This document shows, piece after piece, positions 1-12,408 of a stretch of DNA of 64,000 bases. This stretch comes from Mesorhabditis belari (taxonomy: Eukaryota; Nematoda; Chromadorea; Rhabditida; Rhabditidae): positions 1,199,501 to 1,263,500 of the forward strand of contig CAUEEP010000755.1 of NCBI GenBank assembly GCA_958450365.1. Reading direction: 5' to 3'. Both the position numbers and the translations under genes were made by a program. The stretch's first letter is position 1; the number at the start of each line of letters is the position of its first letter. The notes beneath the pieces were generated by a model that worked only from the letters and a program-made list of their open reading frames with translations, made no database searches and was not told the DNA's origin.

Positions 1-110
1 TAGATGAAGTATCAAATATCCAAATATCAGAATCACGAAACTTTAGTGCAATACGGGCACTGAGAATGCGGCTTTTGCGGAAACGGCTTTCGCTCCATCG
101 ACGGTTGATC

Positions 111-1741
<1,631 letters not shown>

Positions 1742-2178
1742 TTGGGTTGATGGAAAAGTCCTTTCGGATTTTTTGGTAGAGTACCTTAGGCGGAAAGGCT
1801 ATTGATGATCTGAGGGTCGCTGGTTCGACTTCCACCGGTGACAATATTTTTCAAAAATTTTTTTCGTAAGATTCTGAAAACTTGTGTCTAGGGGTTATTT
1901 TTGACGCTGATCACGAAACACATGTTTTTAGCCTAGGTTTCTGCACGGAAAACCAACGAAACGTGAAAACAGCCATTTTTTGGCTTTTTGGCTCTGCCGC
2001 CCTTTACTAAAATAGCTGTAAAAACTTTTAGAAAAGAGATATCTCAAAACGGTTTTTACCAATCGATCCGTCTTGAATTCAGCTTTAGGATGAGCTATAA
2101 AACGTCAAAATTCGACAAATTTAAGGTACTCTCCCAAAAAATCGGAAAGGATCCACCAGCCCTTTTCCACCAGCCCAA
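1742..2178. mobile_element. Mariner-type MITE, 437 bp, TTGGGTTGATGGAAAAG ends
   Basis: Terminal inverted repeats of about 45 bp begin TTGGGTTGATGGAAAAGTCC and end in the complementary sequence. The element is bounded by TA at 1740-1741 and 2179-2180, as expected for Tc1/mariner. A relative with the interior in the opposite orientation lies at 32033-32749. Near 1800-1840 the interior resembles a tRNA 3' half (a GGTTCGA-type B box with paired T-stem bases), so a tRNA fragment may have been captured. There is no transposase; it would need one in trans. Confidence 0.8.
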
Positions 2179-2191
2179 TATTTTACAATAG

Positions 2192-5100
2192 GAATCGACA
2201 TGTGTGCCTCGATGCCATGCCCGACGAATTCAAACTGCTCCGGGATGATTAACAACTATGTTTGCTTGTGTTATCCCGGTTTATCTGGAAATTACTGTAA
2301 TGAAAGTAGGGTTTTATATCTCTTTTATCTAACTAAACTCATTAAACATCTACAGTGGAACCTCTCTATAACGTAACTCACGGGACGGCTATAGCTTACG
2401 TTATATAGAGGTTTACGTTATATAGAGTGCCGTTTTATATAGCTTAACGTCGGCCGGGACCGGTCACGCCTTACGTTATAGAGAGGTTTACGTTATATCG
2501 AGGTTCGTTATAGAGAGGTTCGACTGTATTTGAAAAAGCTACCGTAATCAAATCAATCTTCCATCTGATCAACTCACTTTTTTGTATCATCCATTTTCAT
2601 GACTTTTGTTTTTGCTTCTTCTAGTTTTGAGTGTTCTCTATCGCACAATCGTACAGCATCTGGCACACCGCTAGATATACATACAACAAATCCAACATCG
2701 CCAAAACACTCTAACCATTCAAAGGTCGAAGAAGCCAAAACAAAAACCACAGCGGGACTCGAACCCTAGGGTCCTTGTTCCGTAATCAAGCCCACTACCA
2801 ATCGACCACCACGACATCTTCCTTTCGCTCTGGTAAATCAACTTATAGCCTTAATGTCTGTTCTGCGATTCCATGCAAAACTTTGAACGCTTAAAACTTT
2901 TGACAGAGTGATGCGTTTCAAAAACGGAAAGCAGATTTGGAATCAGCGTAAAATTCTACGTTGGTTAGTATATGGCTGATGTCATTTAGCCACCACATCC
3001 TGTTGAAATTCCTTTGTAAGAAACAAGACTTAGCCAGTCGGCCATGACGGCTAATTCGGAATTAAAAGGCTCGAAAATTGGGTTGATTGAATGAAAACTG
3101 AAAACTTGTGAATTACGGTAGCTTTTCTGAGTGTCTTTTAGCTTTATAATGATTTTTTCTTTCAGCTGACACCACGTCCGGGGATCCGTGCTCGAGTTCG
3201 CCGTGTCAGGTGAGCATAGAAGTATCCGGGTTACAATAAGATATTCAGATCTAATTTATCTATATTTGGGTTACGGTATAATAGAATATTTAGATATTTG
3301 GCGATAATTCTATTTAAAAGCAAATAAATGAAATTTTCAGAACGGTGGGACTTGCACGAATGGCGGTCGAGTGGTTGGCGAGAATTACACGTGCGCTTGT
3401 GGGTCTGGTTTTTTGGGAAACGTTTGTGAGTGTGAGTCTTTTGGATCTTTTGATATGTAAATTATTTAATATAAAGTATATTTATAGGCTTTTAGAGTAG
3501 CCATTTTCATTTTCTAAACACAGTTTTTTGGATGGAAACATTTGCGCCGTTGAATCACCCTGTCAGAATGGAGGCACATGCGTCATGCTGTTTGGTGGAG
3601 TCGAACGGTTCGTTTTCTTCGAGAAATTTACATAAAAACTTTTCGAAAACATAGATTAGCTTTTAAAAGATAAAGTCAAGCCTTTTAAATAAGCTGAAAG
3701 CTGTAGAGCTGTAGAGCTGTAGAGCTGTAGAGCTGTAGAGCTGTAGAGCTGTAGAGAAATTGTCAAAGCCGTGTACTTTGTGCGCCCCAACGCTTTCCAC
3801 TTGGCACACTTGCCTTAGATTTATGTGCTAGAAAGCATGCGTTTAGCGGAGGGCAAAGTCAAGTTATTGCAAAGATTACTGTGTTTAGAGTAAACTTTTA
3901 GGTACTGTAAATGCACTAGTAACTACCAGGGAGTGAACTGTGAAGTGGAAACGTTTGACTGGTCAGTTTATAGCACTGTATAGGTCTGAAATTTTGCTTA
4001 ATATCTTGTTTAATAACTAAAGAATCGATAAATTTGTATATTTCAGCAAATGATAACAGTCTTGGATGTTATCAATATGATTCAAATAAATTGAAAAACG
4101 CGAACTGTACTTATGTGACGAACAGTCATCAACCGTCCATCCAAGCGTACGGATTTCCATTTTATAGCAATAATAGAGTGTTGTAGGTCTTAAAAAGAAG
4201 TACTATAGCGTGCACAGAGTACTATAGAGTACTGTAGGGCTTAAAAAGGGTACGATAGAGTACTGTAGAGTACACAGAGCACTATAGAGTACTGTAGGCC
4301 TTAAAAAGAGTCGGATAGAGTACTGTAGCGTACTATAGAGCACTATAGAGTACTGTAGGGCTTAAAAAGGGTACGATAGAGTACTGTAGCGTACACAGAG
4401 TACTATAGAGTACTGTAGGGCTTAAAAAGGGTACGATAGAGTACTGTAGAGTACACAGAGCACTATAGAGTATTGTAGGGCTTAAAAAGGGTACGATAGA
4501 GTACTGTAGCGTACTATAGAGCACTGTAGGTCTTCAAAAGAGTATGATAGATTGATTTAGAGCACTGTGAGATCTGAAAGTGTATTGTAAAAGGCTTTAA
4601 AAGCAATGGGATTACTGTAATACTTAAAGATTATTTTCAGATGTCGAAGCGATTTCCAAACGAATCTAATGAGCGACCCGGCCGAAACGTACTACTGTAA
4701 GTACTTTGTACTCACGTAAACAAAACCTTTCTGGTGCACTCAATTCTATTTTTGTTACAGTAAATGAAGAATCGAATGCGCCAGAGAGGATGTGTGTTAG
4801 GCACGAAATATTTAGGCACAATGGGAAATCAGTGCTGGATTTGCGAGCTGAACCCAGGTCTTTCCACCTCGACGAACAGCAATTGCAAGAAACTCTGCTG
4901 GCAAGAATCCGATGATCTCAGTGTGCAATATGCCGGGTATTTGATGGATTACTGTAGCAATAAAAGAGTATTGTAAATAGTAAGAAGCGTACTGTACTGT
5001 AGAACAAAGCTTACAATTTTCTGTCAGAGCTAATGAGACTTGTGGATCATCGAGCGGTGCACAACGATTGCTCTGCTACAAATATAATGATATTGGTGGG

Positions 5101-6191
5101 TGAGAATGGAGAAAATACTTGTGATTGGGAAAAAGTTGTTGCGAAAAAGCATTTGTTTACAAGAAACTAGTTTTGACTCAAAGCTGCACTAGTTTCTGGA
5201 TTGAGATTCGGTCTTTAAACGACTTTGGATCTGGTTCAGGTCTAGATTTCGATCTGTAAACGAGCTCTGGACCTGCACACTATAACCATACTTTGAATAA
5301 CTCTGGATGAATTTGTGAATACAGCCTGAATCGGATTCAGATCTATACTACTACTATATTTTCACCTAATCCGGGCAAGAGACCAAATCTAAAGGTCAGG
5401 CTGAGAGGTCAAGGTCAAGCTGAGAGGTCAAGGTGGCCAACTCAAATTGGCCAGCGATCGATCAACACACCCTAGAGCTTGCAAGTTATTTCAAGCCAGG
5501 TCCAGCTCTGGTTTCTCGTAGATCTAGGTTCATTTTTATCCGGAAAATGGTTTTATTGGAATCACCTCTATTATGGTCGACGCGTGGATTCGAAGCCGCG
5601 GCCTCTCGCTTAACGCTCCACCAATGAGCTACGCCGAGATGACACGCGCGGCTAAAATAAGGCCTTATGCCTTACTCCAGCTGATCTAAAGCTTCTATGT
5701 CAGACTTTAGTTGATTTCCCGATCTGCAACGCAACTACCTGCGAAAATGGGGGTCAGTGCGTTGATTTGAAGGGAAATTTGACTCAATGTTTGTGCCCCG
5801 TTGGATACACTGGGACATTTTGTGAAACTGGTTTGTTTTTATGGAAGAATTGTGGAAAAAGAGTTCAGCCGCTTCTCCATGCAGTCCAAATCCTTGTCAA
5901 CATGGGGGCACTTGTGTCAACGGAACCTCGGGCTTCAACTACAATTGTGCTTGTTTACCAGGGTACACCGGCGATCAATGTCAAAGTTGGTTATAGTATT
6001 TGGAAAGATTTCAATGGAAATTGAGTACTGCAAAGCTGGAATAGAGTGTGCAGAGTACTGTACTGGACCGAGTATTGAAGAAGGAGTACTTTACTAGAAA
6101 GACAGAGAGATAGACAGGCCGGCAGACAGGCAGGCAGGCCGGCAGACAGGCAGGCAGGCCGGCAGACAGGCAGGCAGGCAGGCAGACAGAC

Positions 6192-6226
<35 letters not shown>

Positions 6227-9200
6227 TAGATAGACAGACAGACAGACAGACAAATAGATAGACAGACAGACAGATAGACATACAGACAGATAGACAGACA
6301 TACAGACAGACAGACAGACAGACAGACAGATAGATAGACAGACAGACAGACAGATAGACAGACAGATAGACAGACAGACAGGCAGGCAGGCAGACAGACA
6401 GCTTACGGTAGCTGATTTCAGTGTCTATTTCTAGTCACGATGCACTGCTATTCGACTCCTTGTCAATACGGGAGTCTCTGTGTCGATTACCCGGACTATT
6501 CTGGGTACTCGTGTGAATGTTTAAGTCTCTACACTGGCACCAATTGTGACAGTAAGCTTACTTTTATACTCAAATCCTTGCTGGTGCACTGAATTTCTTC
6601 CTTGCACTCTTTCTCAGCAAGAAAGAGTGCCTTTTACACTTTCAGTCCCGAACATGTGCCTCTCGGCTCCTTGTCTAAATGGTGGGAATTGCTCGGTCGT
6701 CCATCGCTCATTCAATTCCACATTTCATTGTGATTGTCCATCTGGATATACGGGAGGACGATGTCAAGCAAGTAAGTTCGAGGGAATTTAGTGCAAATCT
6801 TCTTTTCTAGTAATCGATTTTTGTCTGAGCTACCCATGTGCGAATCAGGGAACGTGTCAAAATGTGAGTGTGGCTTTGGGGGAAGTTTTATAAGAGTTGT
6901 ACAGGGTGGACATGGGAAAATTCCGAGCCAAACCTAATTCCATTCTCATTTTCTCAACCGTTTCTTGGATTGTTCTGAAATTTTGTTTACAAACTGTGAA
7001 TGTCGTTTTCTGTAGACAAAATTTCAGAACAATCCAAAAAACGGTTGAGAAAATGAAGATGGAATTAGGTTTGGCTTGGAATTTTCCCATGTCTAGTACT
7101 CGAGGGGGAAAGGTGCCGTAAAAAGGTATAGAGCGTTGTACTATTGTATAGAAGGATACTGTAGTGCATAAAGTATGATTCAGAGAAGTTCCAGGGGCTA
7201 TTATCTAGACCAAACCGGGCTAGGGTCATAACAGATCTAGGCTTGGGTTCTGGTGAATGTGGACCTGTAGTAAAGCTCAGCAAGGCCAGCTCACGATCAG
7301 TTTGGCCTACAGTAAAGCCCAGCCAGGCCAGCGCACGATCAGTTGGGCCTAAAGCTCAGCTAGGGCAGACCAGGCAACGCCAGAAGCCAGATGTACTGTA
7401 CTAAACGGGTTACGGGTGTACTATATGTTCCTCTAAGTACATGCACTTACCGAACTACTTTTTGGTGACTGTAATCGATTCAACAACAACTTTAATTCAG
7501 AAGCTATTCAGCTCTAAAACTGCTCAAATGTTTTATCTAACTGATTTCAGATTCGTCCTCCTCAATCACCATTCTTCAATTGTTCCTGTCAACCGGGAAC
7601 CTCTGGGCAATTATGTGAAATTAGTAAGTTTTATGGAAAATCTCTTAAAGTTCTATACAACTGTTTGTTCTATACAATTCTATACAAAAAGCACATTGAT
7701 TCTATATGATTTTAGACCCAGACAACTGTATCTACTCGTACTCGGATGGGGTCAAGTACAGCACGTGTAATCAAACGGATAAAATGGTCAAATGTGTTAG
7801 ATATACAGTAGCGGACATAATTTTGGAAACTTTTGTTTTTTCTAAAAAATTTTTTTTGAGTAAAATTTGATTCGGTATGTTTACAAGCGAAAATATGTAG
7901 ACCTAAAAAGCACGTAATAATCCATAGACAGAACTGCTGAACTCTTTGAAAACTATTATTTTTAATGCATTTATCTATAAACCCAGAGGACATAAATTTG
8001 GAAACTTTCATAAAAACCTCAGCTATATTACTTTTTTGTTCTATTTTTATCTTTTTAAACCTCTACTAATTATTTTAACTTTTTTTTATAGATGGGCAGC
8101 AAGAAAGAGACTTCAACAGAGAAACGCGAAGATGTTGTATGGATGCACCAAAATAGGCAAATGCAGACATTTATCGCTCGATCCCTTGGTCTTTCAAAGA
8201 GTACTGTATCAAAAATTTTAAAAAGATACGCTCGAACTGGAACAGCAAATACTCATAAGCATACGGGAAAACACAGAAAGACCACAAAACGAGATGGTTT
8301 GCAGATGAAATACTCTTTCAAAGGCTGACCCAAAGCAGTCGTCGGTCGAGATTTACGCCGATTTGCCTGACAAAGTCAAAAAGAAAATTAGTTCAAAGAC
8401 AGTACAACGTCATTTACGCGGATTTGGATTGTTCGGTCGACGTCCTGCTCATAAGACGCCGATCTCTGCAAAGATTCGCAAGCTTCGAGGCAAAATCACA
8501 GAAGAGCATCGATATTGGACGGCTCAACAATGGTCTATTTGCCTCTTTTCGGACGAAGGTAAGTTCGCATTGTTTGAATCTGATGGCTTTCGATATGTTC
8601 GTCGTCATGCCAACAAAAGGTTCAGTAAAGGATACGTAATTCCGACTTTGAAGCATGACGGTGGTAGTGATCTTGTATGGAGTGGCTTTTCAGCTTACGG
8701 AATGATCCCATTAAAATGCACTGATGGAATTATAGACAAACGTGCTTGCTCGGACATTTTATCGAAACATAAGCTTCCCTCCAGTTGAATGCCTTTCAGT
8801 TGATGCCTTCCAACTTTCTTTTTCGACAGGGCAAACATACTTCGAGGGGCTTGTAAAGGACTGGCTTCAGAAGGAAGGAATTATTTTTATGGAATGGCCG
8901 AGCCAGAGTTCTGATTTAAACCATATTGAACATCTATAGGAAGTTCTGGAGAGAGCCTGTCAGGCGTTCAGAGCCATAATCTTAATGAAAAATTCGAGCT
9001 TTTGGCTAAGAAGTGGATGGAAATTCAAACAACAACCATCGACAACTTGGTCGCTTCGATGAGCGCTCGGTGCCAGACTATTATTGATCCTAAAGGATCT
9101 TCCACAAAGTATTGAATTGATTTATTTGTTTTTGTTTTAATTTAGGAGTTTAATGGTTTGTTACGTTATTATTTAGAGTTGCTTTTAAAAGTTTCCAAAT

Positions 9201-11733
9201 TTATGTCCTCTGGGTTTATAGATAAATGCATTAAAAATAATAGTTTTCAAAGAGTTCAGCAGTTCTGTCTATGGATTATTACGTGCTTTTTAGGTCTACA
9301 TATTTTCGCTAGTAAACATACCGAATCAGATTTTACTGAGAGAATTTTTTTAGAAAAAACAAAAGTTTCCAAAATTATGTCCGCTACTGTATGTCGTAGC
9401 CGTTTACGAAATTCAACCGTTAACGAATGATTCGTTAACGGCTGAATTTCGTAAACGGCTACAACAGGGCCAGGATCAAGACCAGGCCAGGACCAGGACC
9501 TGGCCGGGACCAGACCAGGCTCAGGCCAAGTTCAGGCCAGGACCAGGCCAGGCTCAGGGTCAAGCCAAATCTAAACATATCTGAACATTTTGAGGTGTTC
9601 GTGCATCCAGCTGAAGAAGATATCTTCTCGGCCTCAGTGAGTACAAATGCGCAACCGGGTGGACAAACGGATCTATTTCCGTATATGGTAAGTTCAGTAA
9701 TAAGTCAAGTATTGTTAGTATTAGAAAATCACATCTTTTCAGACAGCTTACACCCGGCTGGGCGGAGTTTACGGCTCTTGTATCAAGGCTGTGAGCGAAG
9801 TGAAACAATATTTCTACACTGGAGCCTATTCGACTGATGTGAGTCGAGTCTAGTTTCATCACTAGCTTCAAATAGTAAAGCATAAGGCTTAATTCTGGTC
9901 ATGTCGGTGTAGCTCATTGGTAGAGCGTTCCGGCCGGTAAGCGAGAGGTGGTGGGTTCGAATTCCTTCGAATCCGGCGCCGACCATGTTTTGTATTCCCA
10001 GCAGAAACCCATGTCCAACTCAATGACACAGCCACCATTTTCCAGGGTTGCCTTCAATCTTGATATCAGCAAGCTGTTGAAGATGCGTGTAGTTGCATGG
10101 ATCCACGATATCCGATGTCACAAACGGCCAAAGCGTGCAGTTTAACAAATCGTAAGTATTGCTTGAGCAACAATTGGCTACAATCGACTACAATAGACTG
10201 GAAGAAGGGTACGATAAGATGGGATTATGGTAAGCTGAGAGCACGGTAGGCTGAGAGTACTGTAGACTGTAGACAAGGGTACAATAGGCTTACCGTAAGT
10301 TGAAGTTTTTGAGGCTGAAGCTGAAGCTGAAGAATACGGTAGACTGGGAATACGGTAGGTGTTAAGATACTAGCCGCTCAATTGTTAGCAATGACAATCC
10401 ACTTTCCATAGGAACCTGTGTCGACGAGATCAGCGAATCGAAAGGCGATCCGTCAACGTGGCCCGATTGTATTTGTCCATTAGCGTGCGAAGAACGACAA
10501 TATGATGTGATATGGACGAGATCAGTCGACACAAGCACTGTACAGAAGAAATCATCAATTTCTACAAAAATCCTTTAGGATTCCCAATGCGATCAACCGA
10601 GCGTCGATCCGGCCCATTCCACGAAAGAAGTGGCGGTAAAATGTTGCATACTTTGAGCTCAAAGAAACACTCTTTCTGGTGCACTGAAGTCTTTCAGTTC
10701 CCTCAAGCAAATAAAGAATTGAGTGCGCCAGAAGGAGTGCGTTTGGACGTTTTTTGCCTATCAACCAATTTCATCAGTTTCCAGGACACTGTCCGCGTAT
10801 CGATCATCATGTCCGACTACAAATTTTCGCTTTTCGCTGAAACCCCAGCTGAGTCAGTAAGTGACAATTGCAGGCTTTTTGAAATTGACATTGGACCATT
10901 TGAAAACTATAAAAGGTGACCGGAATACGGTAGCTTCGAAAAACTGCGGAAAAGCGTTAAGTTGCGTAGTTTTTGCCCAAATTTGAAGTGTCAGCGAGGT
11001 CTGATTTGTCGAAATTCGGAATCTACGCATACGATTCCCTTCTATGAAAACATTTTTGAAGCTCTACAACCTTTCCTAAGGCCTTTTCCAGCAAAAAAAA
11101 AGGTGCGCAAATGTCCAGGTGCGCAAAAAAAAGGTCGCATTTGTCCCACCCCCATTTTTACTCGATTAATCGAGCCAAAATCGGGTATCGACGTGTTTTT
11201 TTCGTCGAGTAACTACGAGTAATCCTCTTTACACGAGTAACTACGAGTAATCCTCTACGAGTAATCCTCTTTAAATTGAATATCTTTACATTTGAAGGGA
11301 TTTGCCACCAAATCAATTAAACAGCTGAATATGTTGAAAAGGAAGCGTATATAAGTCGGTGCTCGTGAATTTTTCGCGTCATTTTTGCAATAATTTTCGC
11401 TAAAAGTACGATAATTTTTGCTAAATGTGCGTTTTAAAAAAAACGCACTACTCGCGACGAACACACTCTACTTTTTTTTTGAGCCAGAAAAATGGTTTTA
11501 CAAGAATCTAAATCAAAATTAAGCAAAATTACTGTAAAAATACACGTTTAACTCTACTAATCCCCTTCTTTTTTCAGCTCAACAACTTCATCGGCAGTCT
11601 TGGCGGCTTATTGGGTGTCTTAATGGGTGTCTCAATGATTTCATTCATCGAGATCGCTTTCCTTTTCGTCACGATTTTGCATCACAGCATCACAATTTGC
11701 TTTTTAAGCTTTTTCTCTTGTAACTTTTTGTGA
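2192..11733 (+). CDS. EGF-WSC-DEG/ENaC channel (EGAS-like), 5' incomplete, in-frame stop
   Basis: Predicted amiloride-sensitive-type cation channel subunit of the plasma membrane with an extended ectodomain. Exons read: 2192-2305, 3166-3209, 3341-3431, 3524-3607, 3902-3961, 4060-4182, 4641-4696, 4801-4936, 5028-5095, 5711-5830, 5869-5985, 6435-6551, 6646-6771, 6811-6863, 7551-7623, 7716-7793, 9611-9687, 9743-9838, 10046-10151, 10412-about 10539 or 10633, 10785-10856, 11578-11733. Phases agree across all junctions. Order: about three EGF-like domains (motifs such as SPCQNGGTC), a WSC domain (LGCYQYD...GNQCWIC...CGSSSGAQRLLCY, exons 4060-5095), about five more EGF-like domains, then an ASC domain (YGSCI, YSTDGC, CICPLACEERQYD) and a C-terminal TM2 (IGSLGGLLGVLMGVSMISFIE). 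EGF plus ASC is the EGAS architecture known from C. elegans. A TGA at 10061-10063 replaces a conserved Cys, and a TAG at 10576-10578 is in frame unless a donor at 10540 is used. It may therefore be a pseudogene or carry sequence errors. The N-terminus and TM1 were not found. Confidence 0.82.
2353..2526. mobile_element. Pogo/Tigger-like MITE
   Basis: A 174-bp element with ends CAGTGGAACCTCTCTATAAC and the complementary GTTATAGAGAGGTTCGACTG, flanked by TA on both sides. Such ends are typical of pogo/Tigger-type non-autonomous elements. It lies in the first visible intron of the channel gene. Confidence 0.7.
2755..2825 (-). other. tRNA-derived SINE-like fragment
   Basis: On the minus strand there is an A-box-like TGGTCGATTGGTAGTGGG and a good B box (GGGTTCGAGTCCCG) at normal tRNA spacing, but no proper acceptor stem. 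It is best read as a tRNA-derived repeat or decayed tRNA in a channel-gene intron. Confidence 0.45.
3697..3757. repeat. 9-bp tandem repeat (AGCTGTAG-type)
   Basis: About seven copies of a 9-bp unit, GCTGTAGAG, in an intron of the channel gene. Confidence 0.85.
4180..4530. repeat. Minisatellite, about 60-bp unit
   Basis: Imperfect tandem units built from GGGCTTAAAAAGGGTACGAT, AGAGTACTGTAG and ACAGAGCACTATAGAG blocks. The array fills the intron between two WSC-coding exons (4060-4182 and 4641-4696) and begins within a few bases of the donor site. Confidence 0.85.
5581..5665 (-). other. tRNA-derived SINE-like element
   Basis: The reverse complement reads GGCGTAGCTCATTGGTGGAG, then GCGAGAGG, then GGCTTCGAATCC. 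It matches the + strand element near 9878-9985, including the non-tRNA sequence preceding the A box (AAGGCATAAGGC). Two copies in different introns of one gene argue for a dispersed tRNA-derived SINE, not a working tRNA. Confidence 0.55.
6107..6401. repeat. CAGA tetranucleotide microsatellite
   Basis: About 295 bp of CAGA/CAGG/TAGA tetranucleotides in the channel-gene intron between exons 5869-5985 and 6435-6551, ending about 30 bp before the acceptor. The Cys-Leu-Ser-Val reading frames on the other strand are artefacts of the repeat. Confidence 0.95.
6909..7093. mobile_element. Foldback MITE, 185 bp
   Basis: Two arms of about 85 bp, beginning GACATGGGAAAATTCC, form a near-perfect inverted repeat around a loop of about 20 bp. 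No coding capacity. It lies in a channel-gene intron directly after the exon ending at 6863. Confidence 0.85.
7806..9389 (+). mobile_element. Tc1-like transposon with IR/DR ends, defective
   Basis: A 1584-bp element flanked by TA at 7804-7805 and 9390-9391. The ends are long inverted repeats of about 210 bp. Each end carries two direct copies of a short motif: outer GCGGACATAATTTTGGAAAC and inner GAGGACATAAATTTGGAAAC, the IR/DR arrangement known from Sleeping Beauty-type Tc1 elements. It sits in a channel-gene intron in the same orientation as the gene. Confidence 0.9.
8092..9115 (+). pseudogene. Tc1-like DD34E transposase pseudogene
   Basis: The N-terminal helix-turn-helix region starts at 8092 (VWMHQNRQMQTFIARSLGLS, STVSKILKRYA). 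A frameshift near 8320 moves the reading frame; the frame from 8363 continues with a DDE-type core (FSDEGKFAL, first catalytic Asp). The second catalytic Asp motif around 8770-8850 is not recognisable. The third motif (SQSSDLNHIEHL) is in another frame and is followed at once by a stop where Trp is expected. The element cannot make active transposase. Confidence 0.88.
9392..9466. repeat. Hairpin-forming inverted repeat
   Basis: Two arms of about 35 bp (GTAGCCGTTTACGAAATTCA and complement) abut the right end of the Tc1-like element. The outer TGTCGTAGCCG resembles the ends of the larger foldback element at 44328-45388, so this may be a short relative. Confidence 0.7.
9464..9560. repeat. CCAGGCCAGGA-type simple repeat
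   Basis: About 95 bp of irregular CCAGG/CCAGA units, GC-rich compared with the neighbourhood, in a channel-gene intron. Related GCCCAGCCAGGCC sequence occurs near 7310-7390. Confidence 0.7.
9878..9985 (+). other. tRNA-derived SINE-like element
   Basis: A box GTGTAGCTCATTGGTAGAGCG and B box GGTTCGAATTCC at tRNA spacing, but the anticodon arm does not fold properly. It is the same family as 5581-5665. It lies in the intron between the ASC-domain exons 9743-9838 and 10046-10151. Confidence 0.55.
11090..11156. mobile_element. Fragment of the 24-kb foldback MITE family
   Basis: AGGTGCGCAAATGTCC, GGTGCGCAAAAAAAAGGTCG and CATTTGTCCCACCCCC match the end of the element at 24051-24534. It is a solo end in the last channel-gene intron. 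Confidence 0.7.
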
Positions 11734-12408
11734 ATTTTGGTCTTACCACTTTGCTCGTTCAGAATACGAAAATCGCATCATTTTTGCAGCCTTTTTTGAT
11801 GCTAATCCTAAAGGATTACTGTAGTTAATTGCTACCATAAATTTGAACAATATTAGACCGAAAGGACAGATCAAAAGGACAGAGCAATCGGAGTTAAGCT
11901 CTGGATAGACGGGTCTACCGCAATCCGGCAGTTTTAACAGATTTAATGACGTGCAAATGCTCAACTTCCAATACTTTACATGTACTTTTTCACTTTAAAG
12001 TATTCAAATATATGCTTAGTACGTTAAATATACAATTAAATGCTAAAAACACCTGACAGTTGCATCATTTGTGTGGAAAAACAATTTCCCCAAAAAACGA
12101 CGCTTTCTCGTTTTCTAAACTGTGCCCCTTTCTGGCGCGTTTTATAGTCCATTTTTAAATCCATTCATTCATTTGTTTTTTCAAGAAAAACTCCCGAATT
12201 TCGCATTTCCGCTGATTTAACGATTTTAAAACAACATTTACTACTTAAAAATGCAAATATTTGGAAATATCGACCCATTAATGCTTCGTCTTTGACGTTT
12301 TTAACGGATTTAAAGCTATTTAGTCTAAGAATCCAAGATTTGACCCCTTCCTGTATTCTATTTATTGTTTTGCACACTAACTAATTTTCTCATTTTAGGC
12401 TGTCCACG
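11734..12408. other. Intergenic, no gene seen
   Basis: AT-rich spacer between the channel gene and the chromodomain gene. The splice acceptor at the end of CTCATTTTAG, about 10 nt before the ATG at 12409, suggests trans-splicing of the downstream transcript. A GGCGCGTTTT remnant near 12130 may be a half copy of the CCAGAAAG inverted-repeat family. Confidence 0.5.

Noticed and set aside
1988..2191. Possible N-terminal exon of the channel gene
   Set aside because: The sequence belongs to the repeat family also present at 32.4-32.6 kb.
5991..6301. Cys/Leu/Ser/Val-rich frames on the minus strand
   Set aside because: Produced by the CAGA tetranucleotide repeat in an intron.
10061..10063. UGA as selenocysteine
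   Set aside because: Kept only as a remote option: no SECIS element recognised, and the family is not known to contain selenocysteine.
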